A stretch of 38,406 nt of DNA from a virus, in IMG/VR virus record IMGVR_UViG_3300005337_000034, positions 1 through 38,406 of that record. One strand, 5' to 3'. The notes beneath the pieces are model-generated. The model was not told the origin of the DNA. It was given only the letters and a program-made list of their open reading frames with translations, and did no database searches. Position 1 is the first letter of the stretch. Every line of letters begins with the position of its first letter. The position numbers and the translations under genes are program-made. This document shows, in pieces, positions 24,895-33,393 of this stretch.

Positions 24895-25004
24895 GATTCG
24901 ATAATCTCCGATTTGACGTCATCCATTGCTTGCTGGAATGCCGTGTTTTGCAGAACCAGGTAAGCTTGGTCCGCGTCGTAAATGCGTTCATCAAGCGTCG
25001 CCAT
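24711..25004 (-). CDS. 97-residue helical protein following the portal gene
   Basis: The start overlaps the end of the portal gene by 14 bases. The product is all-helical and charged, with KLWQLLKLAEKLEANLKTRLETG in the middle, and has the codon pattern of neighbours. It is probably a small head-assembly protein; family not recognised. Confidence 0.6.
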   Translation of the reverse strand: MATLDERIYDADQAYLVLQNTAFQQAMDDVKSEIIESWKSAPARDQEGREKLWQLLKLAEKLEANLKTRLETGKLARLEVEHNRTLMERARDAIGLS

Positions 25005-27333
25005 TTACTGCCCCCGCTACCGCATTATCTGCGGCTGTTTGTGCGGACAATTCCGCAGCATCTGCCTTTTGCTGAGCCGTGATCTGCGCAACCAATACCT
25101 TTGTCGCATTGTCTTGATCGATCTTGTAGCGATCAAGTTCTCGTTGTGCAGCCTGGTCGGCAAGCTTGGCCATTTCGCGCTCGTGTTCGAACTGCTGACG
25201 CAGCGCATCGAGTTGGGCTTGATTCTGGGCCTCCTGCAGCTTCTGTTCTGCTTCGGCCTGCTGCTTGTTCAGGTCGATCTGCATGCGCGCCTGGGCTTCG
25301 ATCTGGAGCCTGTACTGCTCAAGCTGTGCTTTGTGCTGTCGATCGGCTTCGCCTTCCTGCGCTTTCTGCTGTGCTAGTTGCTGGTCAGACTGTGCCTTGA
25401 TCTGCGCCACTTGCACGGATTCCGGTGGCTGCGGTGGACCTTTGGGCGGCGCCTTGGCTGGGTCGGTAAAGAATTCGTCGCCATTCTTGAAGCCCAAGGC
25501 GTTGCATAGCTTCTGGTTCAGGTGATAGATGTTCTCAGGCGTGGAAATGCCCAGTGCCAACCCGGCCTCTTGTTTCTGTCCGGTCAGCATCAGATGCTGT
25601 ACCAGTTGGTCTTTGTTCCCGGTGCCTAGACCGACATTGATGTTCAGGTTGAAATGATTCGTCCATTCGCGCGGATCCACATTCGTCCAGCCGCCCGACA
25701 GCTTGACCATTTCGGCTTTTTTCTGGTACTTGCTGACCAACTTCAGGATCATGTAGCCAAGCTCAGTGAAACCTGTCTCAGCCATGTAGCGGCTGATCGA
25801 TTCGACGCGCATATCTTCGCGGTTGGTCACGATGTTGGCCTGGGTCGCGGTCTGCTGGAGCTGCAAGCCGTTACCGCCCTGACTGCGGCGCGTCCAGCCG
25901 GTAGACTCCTGGCCGGCGTCGTCGAAGATCTGCATCAGTTGGATAGAGCCGGCGATATCGCCAATGCCCTGCTGCAGAGGCGCCACAGCATCTTTGTTCT
26001 TGACGCGGACAATGCTGCCAGGAACGTTCGACAGCAGATCGTCCAAATTGACTTGGTTTTCAACCGCCACCGTGCGGCCGTTGACCTGCATGTAAATATT
26101 GTCCAGTTGTCCACGCTTCAGACTGGTCAGGATTTGTTGTGTCGGCAGTGCCAAATCAGCCGGGCAAATGCCGTAAAGCATGTGCGGCATCAGGATCGAG
26201 CCCAGCGCCACGAATGGCGGTGCGTCGAACTCGTCATTGGCCAGCATGGTTTTGCCGCACTTGACGACCTTGCGCCACTCCGGAATGCCATCGCCATCCC
26301 AATCAACCTGCATGTAACTCTCGATGACCCATACCTTTTTCTGCATGGGGTCGGTTTCGCTACCGTTGTCGAAAAGCTGGGAATCGTCGTTCAGGTATTC
26401 GAAACGCTGCTCACGCTCCGGGCTGAACTCTGCGGTGTTATCGTCGCTACTCAGATCGTCGGGGACTTTGTAGCCAGGCGTTGCCTTCAGTTCTGCAATC
26501 GTGCGCTGGAATCGATGCGCGGAGAATGGCGAAGTCTTGATCGACTTGGCGCGCTTGCTGATGAGGAATTCTTCAGGGGGAACGTTCTCGATGCAAACCC
26601 GGCCGCCCGTCTTGGTGCGCTTCATGGTCACATCGTAGAGTAGCGGAATCTCTTGGGCTTGCATCTGCTGAAACTGTGCCATGGCGCCTTGCAGTTGCTG
26701 GGCGACCTGAGGATTTTGTTGCGCAGCCATCTGCATCTGTTGAAGTTCCTGGGCAGCCTGTTGCAGCATCTTCTCTTTCTGCCGCGCCGCCTCTTCGTCC
26801 GGATAGCTCTTCTGCGCGATGAGCTGGACTTCAGGGTCTTCCATGAGCATGGTCAACTGCTCGATGCTCTGCCCGTTGTATTCTTCCTTTGACTCGATGT
26901 CAGAGGTATCCCACCAAACCTTGATGACGCCCAACTTGATGTTCAGCGCCTCACGAATCCATGTGTTGGTGATCGTGTAGCCTTCGTTCTTCTTGCGGAA
27001 GATGTGATTGACGTACTCGCTGATGTTCTTGGCCTGGTCTTCCAGGCCCGGCTTGGTCTCTTCGAACTCGAAAATGTTGTCCGAGCCGTAGAAGGTCTTC
27101 ATCAGCGGGCCTTCCATGCCGAGCACCGTGTTACGAACAGTGGTGTCAACGACCTTGGAACGGCCAGTTATCTCGGGAGGCGCGAGTTCCTCCTTCGCCT
27201 CGGCCATGAAATAGTAATCGTTGCGGCGGCGCAACTGTTCAAGCCGGCCATCACCATAGCCATAAGCCTGCGTGACCTCTGAATCGATCATCGCAAGCAA
27301 CTGGTCTTCGGTGATTTTCTCTGGCTTTGTCAT
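24991..27333 (-). CDS. Portal protein, P22/SU10-like
   Basis: The 780-residue product has portal hallmarks: an N-terminal crown/stem region with KVVDTTVRNTVLGMEGPLMKTF (about 60-81), a central domain including IPEWRKVVKCG and PHMLYGICPADLALPTQQ, and a long Gln/Glu/Ala-rich coiled coil (about 640-760) forming a barrel-like C-terminus. Length fits podovirus portals such as P22. It makes the dodecameric ring through which DNA is packaged and released. It lies between terminase and scaffold genes. Confidence 0.85.
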   Translation of the reverse strand: MTKPEKITEDQLLAMIDSEVTQAYGYGDGRLEQLRRRNDYYFMAEAKEELAPPEITGRSKVVDTTVRNTVLGMEGPLMKTFYGSDNIFEFEETKPGLEDQAKNISEYVNHIFRKKNEGYTITNTWIREALNIKLGVIKVWWDTSDIESKEEYNGQSIEQLTMLMEDPEVQLIAQKSYPDEEAARQKEKMLQQAAQELQQMQMAAQQNPQVAQQLQGAMAQFQQMQAQEIPLLYDVTMKRTKTGGRVCIENVPPEEFLISKRAKSIKTSPFSAHRFQRTIAELKATPGYKVPDDLSSDDNTAEFSPEREQRFEYLNDDSQLFDNGSETDPMQKKVWVIESYMQVDWDGDGIPEWRKVVKCGKTMLANDEFDAPPFVALGSILMPHMLYGICPADLALPTQQILTSLKRGQLDNIYMQVNGRTVAVENQVNLDDLLSNVPGSIVRVKNKDAVAPLQQGIGDIAGSIQLMQIFDDAGQESTGWTRRSQGGNGLQLQQTATQANIVTNREDMRVESISRYMAETGFTELGYMILKLVSKYQKKAEMVKLSGGWTNVDPREWTNHFNLNINVGLGTGNKDQLVQHLMLTGQKQEAGLALGISTPENIYHLNQKLCNALGFKNGDEFFTDPAKAPPKGPPQPPESVQVAQIKAQSDQQLAQQKAQEGEADRQHKAQLEQYRLQIEAQARMQIDLNKQQAEAEQKLQEAQNQAQLDALRQQFEHEREMAKLADQAAQRELDRYKIDQDNATKVLVAQITAQQKADAAELSAQTAADNAVAGAVNGDA

Positions 27334-27422
27334 TGGGTAGGGGCGCCATCACGGCGATGCCTGGAAACTGGTTTAGCTGCTATGCGCGCAATTCTACACC
27401 GAAATGTTTCCGTGTCCAATTT

Positions 27423-28862
27423 TTAAGCATTGTTCATCCGTGGCATCTTCAGAGCCCCGCCCCACTTCTTGCCTATATCGCCATAGTTGATAGAGAAGCG
27501 ACGCATCATGTAGGCATAACGCACGGCGTCCATCACATCATCCTGTGTCTTGGAAATGTGGCCGTTTGCGTCACGATGGTACTGGAGGAACTCATCGAAG
27601 AAGCCGCGCAATCCGGCGAAGACTTTGAACTTGCCGTTTAGCATGAGATTCCGGATCTCGGTAATACCAGCTTCGACACCGTTGCCACCGTCAGGCCATT
27701 GAGCATGGTCCGCCAGCATGTTGAAGCCCTCATCCTCGTAGTAGGATTTCTGTTGCTTGGCGCTGCCCTTCTCGTGGTTCAGGCCGTCTGCCGGCCATGC
27801 GGTTGGAACCGTTGCTGACCAGCTTTTCGTGGATGACCATGCATCGCTTGGCTTGACCTGGCGCTGCTTCCACACACGCGTGATGTAAAAAACGCCGTTG
27901 TCGCGGTCCTCAACCAGTTGGATTTGGGCTTGCGGGTGATCCCAACCGAAGTCCATGCCGTCAATGACCCACCAGTGAGGCGGAATATCGAAGGATGGGC
28001 AGGTGATGTCCTCCTCTGCCATGTCGTAGATTCGGCCGTGTCCGAGCATTGGAACTCCTTTGGTGCGCATGTCGCGCTGGTGCGCCGGGAACGAGGCCAG
28101 CAGTTCTGTTTTTACCTTGTCAGACAAGTGAGGCGCATCATCCCAGCCCTTTTGCATGTATTTCTGCCCCGGGCCCGGGTTATCCATGAACTGAATCACC
28201 AACTCTGTACGCCCATTCTCTGGCGTCAATGTCAGGATGCCCCGGCCGCCGCGCCCTTTGTCGCCGGTCGCGGTACGCACCAGCACCTGCGGGAATATCT
28301 CCGGGTCCTCTGGCTCTTCGTCAATGTGGAACCAGTCCACACCATCACCCATCAGAGCGTGTTGGCCCTGGCTATAGCTCCAGAACTGGATGCGACTGAT
28401 ATCCCCAGAGTAATGCCGCACAAATGCAGTGCGCAGCGCGTTTGGGGTGCCTGACATGGATTCATAGCCTACGATGCGCTCCATGGGGATTAGGCCGCCG
28501 ATGAACTGATCGCCGTCCTTTCGGCCTATGATTGCGGCCTGCAGAAGGTCTCTGGTCTTCTCCCCCGAGTAGCCCAGGCACCAGATCAGCGGCGCATGGT
28601 CAAACTTGTGTCCTGGCCAGTCATCCGGATATTCGCCCAGCGCATGGCAGGTGTCGATGTATGTCCCGGTCCAGGTCTTGCCGATCCTGTTTGCGGCGAT
28701 TAGCGCGACCTGGGAATAGCCCGCAGTCGATTCAATGAACTCCTTCTGCCAGCCATAGAGCCGTTCATAGAATGAGCGGTAGCGGTTGATATGCGCGCGC
28801 CGCTGCTGCTCCATCAGGAGAGCATACAGCTGCTCTTGCTCAATCCTGCTCAGAGCTGCCAT
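27423..28862 (-). CDS. terL: Terminase large subunit
   Basis: The 479-residue product carries an N-terminal ATPase: Walker A variant AANRIGKT (56-63) and Walker B WFHIDEE (177-183). The C-terminal RNase-H-like nuclease shows DGMDFGWDHP, with Asp304 the likely first metal ligand, and DDVMDAVRYA near the end. It cuts and pumps phage DNA into the prohead through the portal. The start overlaps the end of the small subunit by 23 bases and no strong ribosome site is seen, which suggests coupling. Confidence 0.9.
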   Translation of the reverse strand: MAALSRIEQEQLYALLMEQQRRAHINRYRSFYERLYGWQKEFIESTAGYSQVALIAANRIGKTWTGTYIDTCHALGEYPDDWPGHKFDHAPLIWCLGYSGEKTRDLLQAAIIGRKDGDQFIGGLIPMERIVGYESMSGTPNALRTAFVRHYSGDISRIQFWSYSQGQHALMGDGVDWFHIDEEPEDPEIFPQVLVRTATGDKGRGGRGILTLTPENGRTELVIQFMDNPGPGQKYMQKGWDDAPHLSDKVKTELLASFPAHQRDMRTKGVPMLGHGRIYDMAEEDITCPSFDIPPHWWVIDGMDFGWDHPQAQIQLVEDRDNGVFYITRVWKQRQVKPSDAWSSTKSWSATVPTAWPADGLNHEKGSAKQQKSYYEDEGFNMLADHAQWPDGGNGVEAGITEIRNLMLNGKFKVFAGLRGFFDEFLQYHRDANGHISKTQDDVMDAVRYAYMMRRFSINYGDIGKKWGGALKMPRMNNA

Positions 28863-29343
28863 TGGTTTTGGCCAGCAACGCAGCCAGCTTGGCGTTCAAT
28901 TCGACATCGCTCATGGTCTGCAGCGGAGGAAGATCGGCGGCGCCGCCGATCGCTAGTTTCTCGCCGTAGCGTTTCGGGTCCCACTTGGCCAGGAGCTTGA
29001 GCCTGGTCTCAACGCGCAGCTTTGACCGGCTAATCCATTCGGTGTCTGGGCGCTCGCCATCTTTTGTGGAAATCGTATCACTGTGCGTGTTATCCGCAAT
29101 ATCCAAACATTCCTGGGCAATGGCGTCGAACCCGTCCTCGCGCGCGCGCGCGATGGCTGCGGAAAAATCTGGGTCGACTGCCTTCCATGTCGATATCGTA
29201 GAAGGGCTTGGCATTTTCTCATCGCGACAAATCTGCGCCAATGGCTCGCCCTTCGATAGACGATCGCAGATTTCTTGGGCTATTTGGGGAGTGAACTTAC
29301 TTGGACGGCCGCGCGGCAATGCGGCTTTGGTTGACTTTGCCAT
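28840..29343 (-). CDS. terS: Terminase small subunit
   Basis: The 167-residue product begins with RGRPSKFTPQIA, followed by a helix-turn-helix (ICRDEKMPSPSTISTW, about 38-53) used to bind the packaging site, a helical oligomerisation region and a C-terminal tail that contacts the large subunit. It is located directly upstream of terL. The ribosome site is weak; the tRNA-Gly gene lies 126 bases upstream. Confidence 0.82.
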   Translation of the reverse strand: MAKSTKAALPRGRPSKFTPQIAQEICDRLSKGEPLAQICRDEKMPSPSTISTWKAVDPDFSAAIARAREDGFDAIAQECLDIADNTHSDTISTKDGERPDTEWISRSKLRVETRLKLLAKWDPKRYGEKLAIGGAADLPPLQTMSDVELNAKLAALLAKTNGSSEQD

Positions 29344-29469
29344 GGTGCTATCTGGATTCCTTCGCAGGATTGTCCAGCCTCATTGATTTCGATGCGGCAA
29401 GTGTAACATGGTTGCGGGCAAAAAGAATCCGGCGCGGAGCCGGGCTAAGTTGGAGACTTACCATGAAAC

Positions 29470-29543
29470 TGGAGCGGCTAAAGGGAATCGAACCCTTGTC
29501 CTCAGCTTGGAGGGCTGTGGCTCTGCCATTGAGCTATAGCGGC
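29470..29543 (-). tRNA. tRNA-Gly(TCC) with non-canonical C33
   Basis: The 74-nt minus-strand gene folds into a full cloverleaf: acceptor GCCGCTA/TAGCCGC with a C-C mismatch at 3-70, D stem GCTC/GAGC, anticodon stem with an A-A mismatch at its base, and T arm AAGGG-TTCGATT-CCCTT. It has discriminator T and encoded CCA. Anticodon TCC and U73 are glycine identity elements. The anticodon loop reads CCTCCAA, so position 33, almost always U, is C. It may be a decaying or a specialised tRNA. Confidence 0.85.
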
Positions 29544-29900
29544 TTTGAAACTATTGTCTGTCCGGCGCCTATGTTCAACGCCGGGCGCCGTCAGGATTGG
29601 CGAATGTGGTTAGCCCTACCTGATGACGGCTACTGCATGTGATCTTCCCGGGCGGCTCCGGGACGGCCTGCTTCGCCGTGCCTTCTTTCTTCCCAATCTA
29701 TCCGGCAAACTCCCACTGGGTTAGGAGCCGCGAGCAATAAACCCAAACTGGGTAGACCGCTGCCTTCTTATGCCTCAGATCGCGCGAGACGCCGCATTGG
29801 ACTTTACTGCCCTGCCGTTCTCGCGCTTGCCCGCAGGCCCGGCGCTACCGTCAGTGGCGATGAATTCGAAGCCCTCATTCTAGCTCATGATTGAGCAAAG
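29544..29900 (-). other. Non-coding stretch upstream of tRNA and terminase
   Basis: I see no credible gene. On the minus strand ACCCA-GTT-TGGGT (29753-29741) is followed by TTATT, a weak terminator-like hairpin, and a related CCCAGTGGG lies at 29720-29712. GC-rich inverted segments occur near 29567-29592. The region separates the replication/accessory genes from the packaging genes, so a late promoter or antitermination site would be expected here, but no strong promoter is recognisable. Confidence 0.4.
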
Positions 29901-30119
29901 TCAATACGTATCGTCGGCATCTAAAATCAATGCCTCGATTTCGTCGCCATTGCCTTCGTAAACTATCCCTTCGCATCCCATTTTGACAGGGACATAATGC
30001 CCCTCCCATTCAGCCATAACCGGCATGTCGTCGGGGTATTTTGCAAGTCCTTCACGCAACTCTTTAATGGTCAGCGTTTCACCGCGTTTGACGCCATTGG
30101 AGTAATAAAAAGTTTTCAT
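29901..30119 (-). CDS. 72-residue acidic phage protein
   Basis: The product contains TIKELREGLAKYPDDMPVMAEW, a layout I associate with small conserved phage proteins of unknown role, and an acidic C-terminus. Its start overlaps the preceding stop (ATGA). It is last in a chain of eight short coupled genes before the non-coding gap. Confidence 0.65.
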   Translation of the reverse strand: MKTFYYSNGVKRGETLTIKELREGLAKYPDDMPVMAEWEGHYVPVKMGCEGIVYEGNGDEIEALILDADDTY

Positions 30120-30301
30120 GATATCTTCCTGTCCGAGCCAAATGGCACATTCCGGCTCTCGGTGCGTGCTGTGACAATGCGCTTGCCGCTGTACTCGCTG
30201 GTGCCGTAGTGGGTCTCTATGACGGTGAAAGTCTCGCCTCCGAGACGATTCTCGCCCTGGGCGGGAGCCAGGTCGCGGCGTATTTCTGGTTCGCGGTCCA
30301 T
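30116..30301 (-). CDS. 61-residue hypothetical protein
   Basis: The stop overlaps the start of the 72-residue gene. The product is charged with a small beta-like core (ETFTVIETHYGTSEYSGKR). It starts three bases after the previous stop. No family recognised. Confidence 0.55.
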   Translation of the reverse strand: MDREPEIRRDLAPAQGENRLGGETFTVIETHYGTSEYSGKRIVTARTESRNVPFGSDRKIS

Positions 30302-30304
30302 GAT

Positions 30305-30628
30305 TTACCAGTCGCGCACGCGCTTGTGCATCAGTTCAGGGGCGATTGCGTCGGGCTTCTTGTCGTCAGCATCGCGGCCGGGCACGATAACAGGAACCGG
30401 CGTAATCGGGAAGGTAATGATGCCTAAGGATGAATTGGAGGGGTGCCGTTCTCTAGCCATGGCGTCCAGGTAGTCGTTCATCGACTTTTGCGGCGTTTGG
30501 TATTGATTGTCGAAATTGATGAATCCACCATTGCTGGAGACTATGTTTCTGCCGTTCTGGTTCTGTTGCAGGCCTTGGTTCGGCAGCGAATTCGCCGCAT
30601 AGAGCTGCTCGATGTATTGCTTGTCCAT
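30305..30628 (-). CDS. 107-residue hypothetical protein
   Basis: ATG 30628 is chosen over TTG 30634 because AAGGA lies six bases upstream. The product is Asn/Gln-rich in the first half, then has a proline-rich hydrophobic strand (FPITPVPVIVPG). No domain recognised; possibly a disordered adaptor. Confidence 0.55.
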   Translation of the reverse strand: MDKQYIEQLYAANSLPNQGLQQNQNGRNIVSSNGGFINFDNQYQTPQKSMNDYLDAMARERHPSNSSLGIITFPITPVPVIVPGRDADDKKPDAIAPELMHKRVRDW

Positions 30629-30630
30629 GA

Positions 30631-30816
30631 TCAATCCTTGTAAAACCTACGAAATATCGCGGTGATGCGCTCGCGGCTCTTTTCCGTCAGCACCGTGGTG
30701 TCGAAGAGCGGGCCGGCGCGCTCGGCCCAGTTCGTGATGTCCGTCAACTCACTATAGCTGAGGCCGTCCTTCATGTAAAGGGCGTAGATGGCGCGAAGCT
30801 GGTTGTCGGTGTTCAT
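30631..30816 (-). CDS. 61-residue helical protein
   Basis: The short all-helical product includes LRAIYALYMKDGLSYSELTDI, which has helix-turn-helix-like spacing but no clear recognition helix. It ends two bases before the next start and follows a 48-residue zinc-finger-like gene. Function unknown. Confidence 0.55.
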   Translation of the reverse strand: MNTDNQLRAIYALYMKDGLSYSELTDITNWAERAGPLFDTTVLTEKSRERITAIFRRFYKD

Positions 30817-30819
30817 GGT

Positions 30820-30966
30820 CTAGTCCCTCCAATTCCAATCTTTCGGATGCCCTCGCCGGTCGCAGGTCTGTTCTTTCTTGCATCGGAAGCAGACGCGCCA
30901 AGATCCGGAAGAGTTGTAGCCGAATCGATGGCCCAGCAGAGCGCAGATGAGTTTGCGGAAAATCAT
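30820..30966 (-). CDS. 48-residue zinc-ribbon-like protein
   Basis: ATG 30966 overlaps the previous TGA (ATGA). The product has a hydrophobic start (FRKLICALLGHRFG) and a CFRCKKEQTC cluster with nearby His residues, suggesting a single zinc-binding knuckle. Similar 45-60 residue proteins are frequent in phage accessory operons. Confidence 0.6.
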   Translation of the reverse strand: MIFRKLICALLGHRFGYNSSGSWRVCFRCKKEQTCDRRGHPKDWNWRD

Positions 30967-31208
30967 AATTTCGTCCCACGCTTGAGCGCAGCCAGATCCC
31001 GCTGCGCCTTCAGGCTCAGGCCGTAGTAATCGGCGTTTTCGCGGTCGATCTGATCCGGATCGGTGTCCAGAGGGTTGGCCAGGCGGAAGGCCTCGTCTCC
31101 CTGCTCCAGCAGGTGCCGGAACCACATCACGCAAACCACAGCGATTGTAGCCAAGCCCAGCGCAATGCCGATGTTGGCGGGGGTGGCGTTTTGGATGAAC
31201 CAGTTCAT
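30963..31208 (-). CDS. 81-residue single-pass membrane protein
   Basis: Residues 11-30 form one transmembrane helix (NIGIALGLATIAVVCVMWF). The remaining cytoplasmic part is acidic, with a DTDPDQIDRENADYYGL segment. It is coupled at both ends by ATGA overlaps. Role unknown. Confidence 0.6.
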   Translation of the reverse strand: MNWFIQNATPANIGIALGLATIAVVCVMWFRHLLEQGDEAFRLANPLDTDPDQIDRENADYYGLSLKAQRDLAALKRGTKL

Positions 31209-31594
31209 GATGCCTCCTTGGTGATATCCAGCGGCTGCTGGGGTTCTGGTGCGGCGCAGGCGATGCGCAGCGTGTCCTCAAGCCGGGCCAGCCATTTCGG
31301 CAGGCTTTCGTGGTCGCCGCGCAGCAGGTGGGGCGACATGTTCAGGCGGATTTCCTTGTTCATGGCGGTCTCGATCTTGTCCCAGTCGCGGCTGCCGCCA
31401 TTGGCGCGCACTTCCTGGGTGATCTTGACCAGCCACGACAGGCGGCACAGCTCGTTCGTGATTTCGTGCACGCGCTCAGGCTTACAGCCGAAGTGAAAGC
31501 TGCAATACCACTGGCCGCCGCCGGTGGTACTGGTGCTCATGGCGCCGAAGCAAGGGCAGGCGTTCGCTGCGCAGTAGACGGAATGGTCGCTCAT
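31205..31594 (-). CDS. 129-residue hypothetical protein with Cys-rich N-terminus
   Basis: The first 40 residues contain Cys8, Cys13, Cys15, Cys31 and Cys37 with nearby His, consistent with a zinc-binding module (YCSFHFGC). The remainder is helical. It is coupled to the downstream membrane gene and to the upstream methyltransferase. Not assigned to a family. Confidence 0.55.
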   Translation of the reverse strand: MSDHSVYCAANACPCFGAMSTSTTGGGQWYCSFHFGCKPERVHEITNELCRLSWLVKITQEVRANGGSRDWDKIETAMNKEIRLNMSPHLLRGDHESLPKWLARLEDTLRIACAAPEPQQPLDITKEAS

Positions 31595-32250
31595 AGCAAT
31601 GACTCCTGTTCCTGCTTCGGCGCGGCCGGCGCGAACAGCTGGCCCTGGGCAATAGCCCGCTCGATCCTGGAGCAGGCTGCATCAAAATATTTTGCTTCGC
31701 GCTCAATCCCAACGAAGCGGCGCCCAGCCATGATGGCGGCGACGCCGGTGGTTCCGCTGCCCATAAACGGATCGCATATGCGTTGCGCATTGGGAATAAA
31801 TGACAGGCACCAGTGCATGAGGTCGACCGGCTTTTGCGTAGGATGGTCGCGTTGCCATCCGTTCACAGGGTGCATAAAATGCTTGCTATTCATGTCGATG
31901 TTCGTCCAGCAAAGCTCTACGCTTGCCATCGTGTGAACCCCGTTGACTTTTACCCAAACCAACCAGCCTCGGGATGCCGGTACCGGATAATAATTGCCGC
32001 CCCATAGCATGCGAACTGGCGCCACAGGTTCAAGCATTTCAAGCAGCCCCGGTACCGGTTGCGCGTCCCAATCGCCCAACGTTTTCAACCCACCCTCTCC
32101 GGTGCTAAACCGTTTTGTTCCACCGGTCATCTTGTCGCCCAAGCCATAAGGCGGATCACTGACAACCGCATCGCAAGCGCCAATCAGCGGCAACACTTCT
32201 GCGCAATCGCCATGCCACATTTCAGCCCCACCGATGATGACCGGCTTCAT
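31591..32250 (-). CDS. DNA adenine/cytosine-N4 methyltransferase, beta class
   Basis: The 219-residue product has motif IV DPPYG at 32-36 (catalytic) before motif I DPFMGSG at 160-166 (AdoMet binding), the order of the beta class of amino-methyltransferases. QKP near 139-141 is also typical. It transfers methyl groups to exocyclic amines in DNA, most likely protecting phage DNA from host restriction. No partner restriction gene is visible. Its target sequence cannot be predicted by eye. Confidence 0.88.
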   Translation of the reverse strand: MKPVIIGGAEMWHGDCAEVLPLIGACDAVVSDPPYGLGDKMTGGTKRFSTGEGGLKTLGDWDAQPVPGLLEMLEPVAPVRMLWGGNYYPVPASRGWLVWVKVNGVHTMASVELCWTNIDMNSKHFMHPVNGWQRDHPTQKPVDLMHWCLSFIPNAQRICDPFMGSGTTGVAAIMAGRRFVGIEREAKYFDAACSRIERAIAQGQLFAPAAPKQEQESLL

Positions 32251-32888
32251 TCCGCCTCCGGTTTCGGCAAAGCCTTCAGGGAGAAGCCGCGCAGCGCTTC
32301 CATGGCGCCCGGTGGCGGCGTGCTGTTTCCCAGCTGCGGCGCGGCGGCCGGCGCCCAGGTCGCGTTCAGCAGGCCCAGGCGGATGCCTTCATCACGAACG
32401 GCGTTCTGCGCCTCGATGCTGCCGGCCGGCGAGACCCAGTAGCGCGGCGGGCGGCGCGCCAGCTTCTCCTGCTCCACCAAACGATCGTAGGCAGCGCGAA
32501 AGGCCATGCGGGCGGCGTTCATGTCGGGACGCGGAATGTCCAGGAACTCGGCCGCCGCCGCCAGCGCGCAGGATGTGACCTGGTTCAGCAGGCCCGGCTC
32601 GGTTTCCAGCTTCGGCACCTGCGCCCAGGCTTCATCAGCGCCGATCCACTGAACCGGCTGGCGGCGCTCGACCTGCGCGCGGATATAGGAAGCATTGGGC
32701 CGCCACTTGCCATTGATCTTGTCGTTGATGTGGTCCACCAGCGCCTGCTTGATCTGGCTCAGCGTCAGATCGGCCAGCGCGGCGAACATCAAGTCCAGGC
32801 TGCCCTCGGTGTACTGCTCGCCCTGGCCGATCGTGTCGCGTGCATCCCGCATCACCTCGCGGAACTCGTTGAAGTCTCGGTTATCCAT
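32247..32888 (-). CDS. Putative replication-associated protein
   Basis: The 213-residue product has a helical N-terminal half with SLDLMFAALADLTLSQIKQALVDH and KWRPNASYIRAQVE, a pattern I associate with loader or organiser proteins in phage replication blocks. The second half is alanine-rich and ends in proline-rich tail. It is coupled to the methyltransferase and overlaps the 170-residue upstream gene by 8 bases. Assignment is tentative. Confidence 0.4.
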   Translation of the reverse strand: MDNRDFNEFREVMRDARDTIGQGEQYTEGSLDLMFAALADLTLSQIKQALVDHINDKINGKWRPNASYIRAQVERRQPVQWIGADEAWAQVPKLETEPGLLNQVTSCALAAAAEFLDIPRPDMNAARMAFRAAYDRLVEQEKLARRPPRYWVSPAGSIEAQNAVRDEGIRLGLLNATWAPAAAPQLGNSTPPPGAMEALRGFSLKALPKPEAE

Positions 32889-33393
32889 TTGCGATGTCCT
32901 CCACGGAATCGGCTGGCAGCCCCCAGCGCTGGCGACGCGCGGCGCGGTCGGCTTCTGGATCCTTCGCAGTCACCGTGACGGGGCGGCCGTTGCGCGAATC
33001 GAAACCGCGCGCGGTGCCGTTTTTGTCTTTCAAGCCGTACACGTCCAGCCAGCCGTGAAACGTGGACTGGTCCAGCACCGCGCCGGGCGAGTGGCCGTTG
33101 CGCATCAGCTCGGCCAGCTTGTCGATCAGCAGCTTTTGCGCGCGCTCCGTCGGCGACTTTTTCGCGGCGGCGCGCATGGCCAGGAAAGCGTCCCAGGCGT
33201 CCTGCGGGATCCAGTCGGGCAACGTCACCAGCGTGGGTGCAGTCTTGGCCTTGCGCTTCGGCTTTGCAGCCACCAGCGCATCGTAGGCGGCCAGAAGCTC
33301 GGCAAGGTCTATTCGACCAATTTCGATATAGTCGCGGGATTGGTTGCGTTCATCTGAAACCAGCCGGCGCAGCTCCATGTGGTCAGTGCTCAT
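32881..33393 (-). CDS. Putative phage replication protein, C-terminal-domain type
   Basis: The core block IPQDAWDAFLAMRAAAKKSPTERA with LIDKLAELMRNGHSPGAVLDQS (about 60-110) resembles the C-terminal helical module found on many phage replication initiators, here with only a short N-terminal region. At 170 residues it is smaller than a full initiator. The start overlaps the HNH stop (ATGA). A DNA-binding role is likely; the exact function is not certain. Confidence 0.5.
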   Translation of the reverse strand: MSTDHMELRRLVSDERNQSRDYIEIGRIDLAELLAAYDALVAAKPKRKAKTAPTLVTLPDWIPQDAWDAFLAMRAAAKKSPTERAQKLLIDKLAELMRNGHSPGAVLDQSTFHGWLDVYGLKDKNGTARGFDSRNGRPVTVTAKDPEADRAARRQRWGLPADSVEDIANG

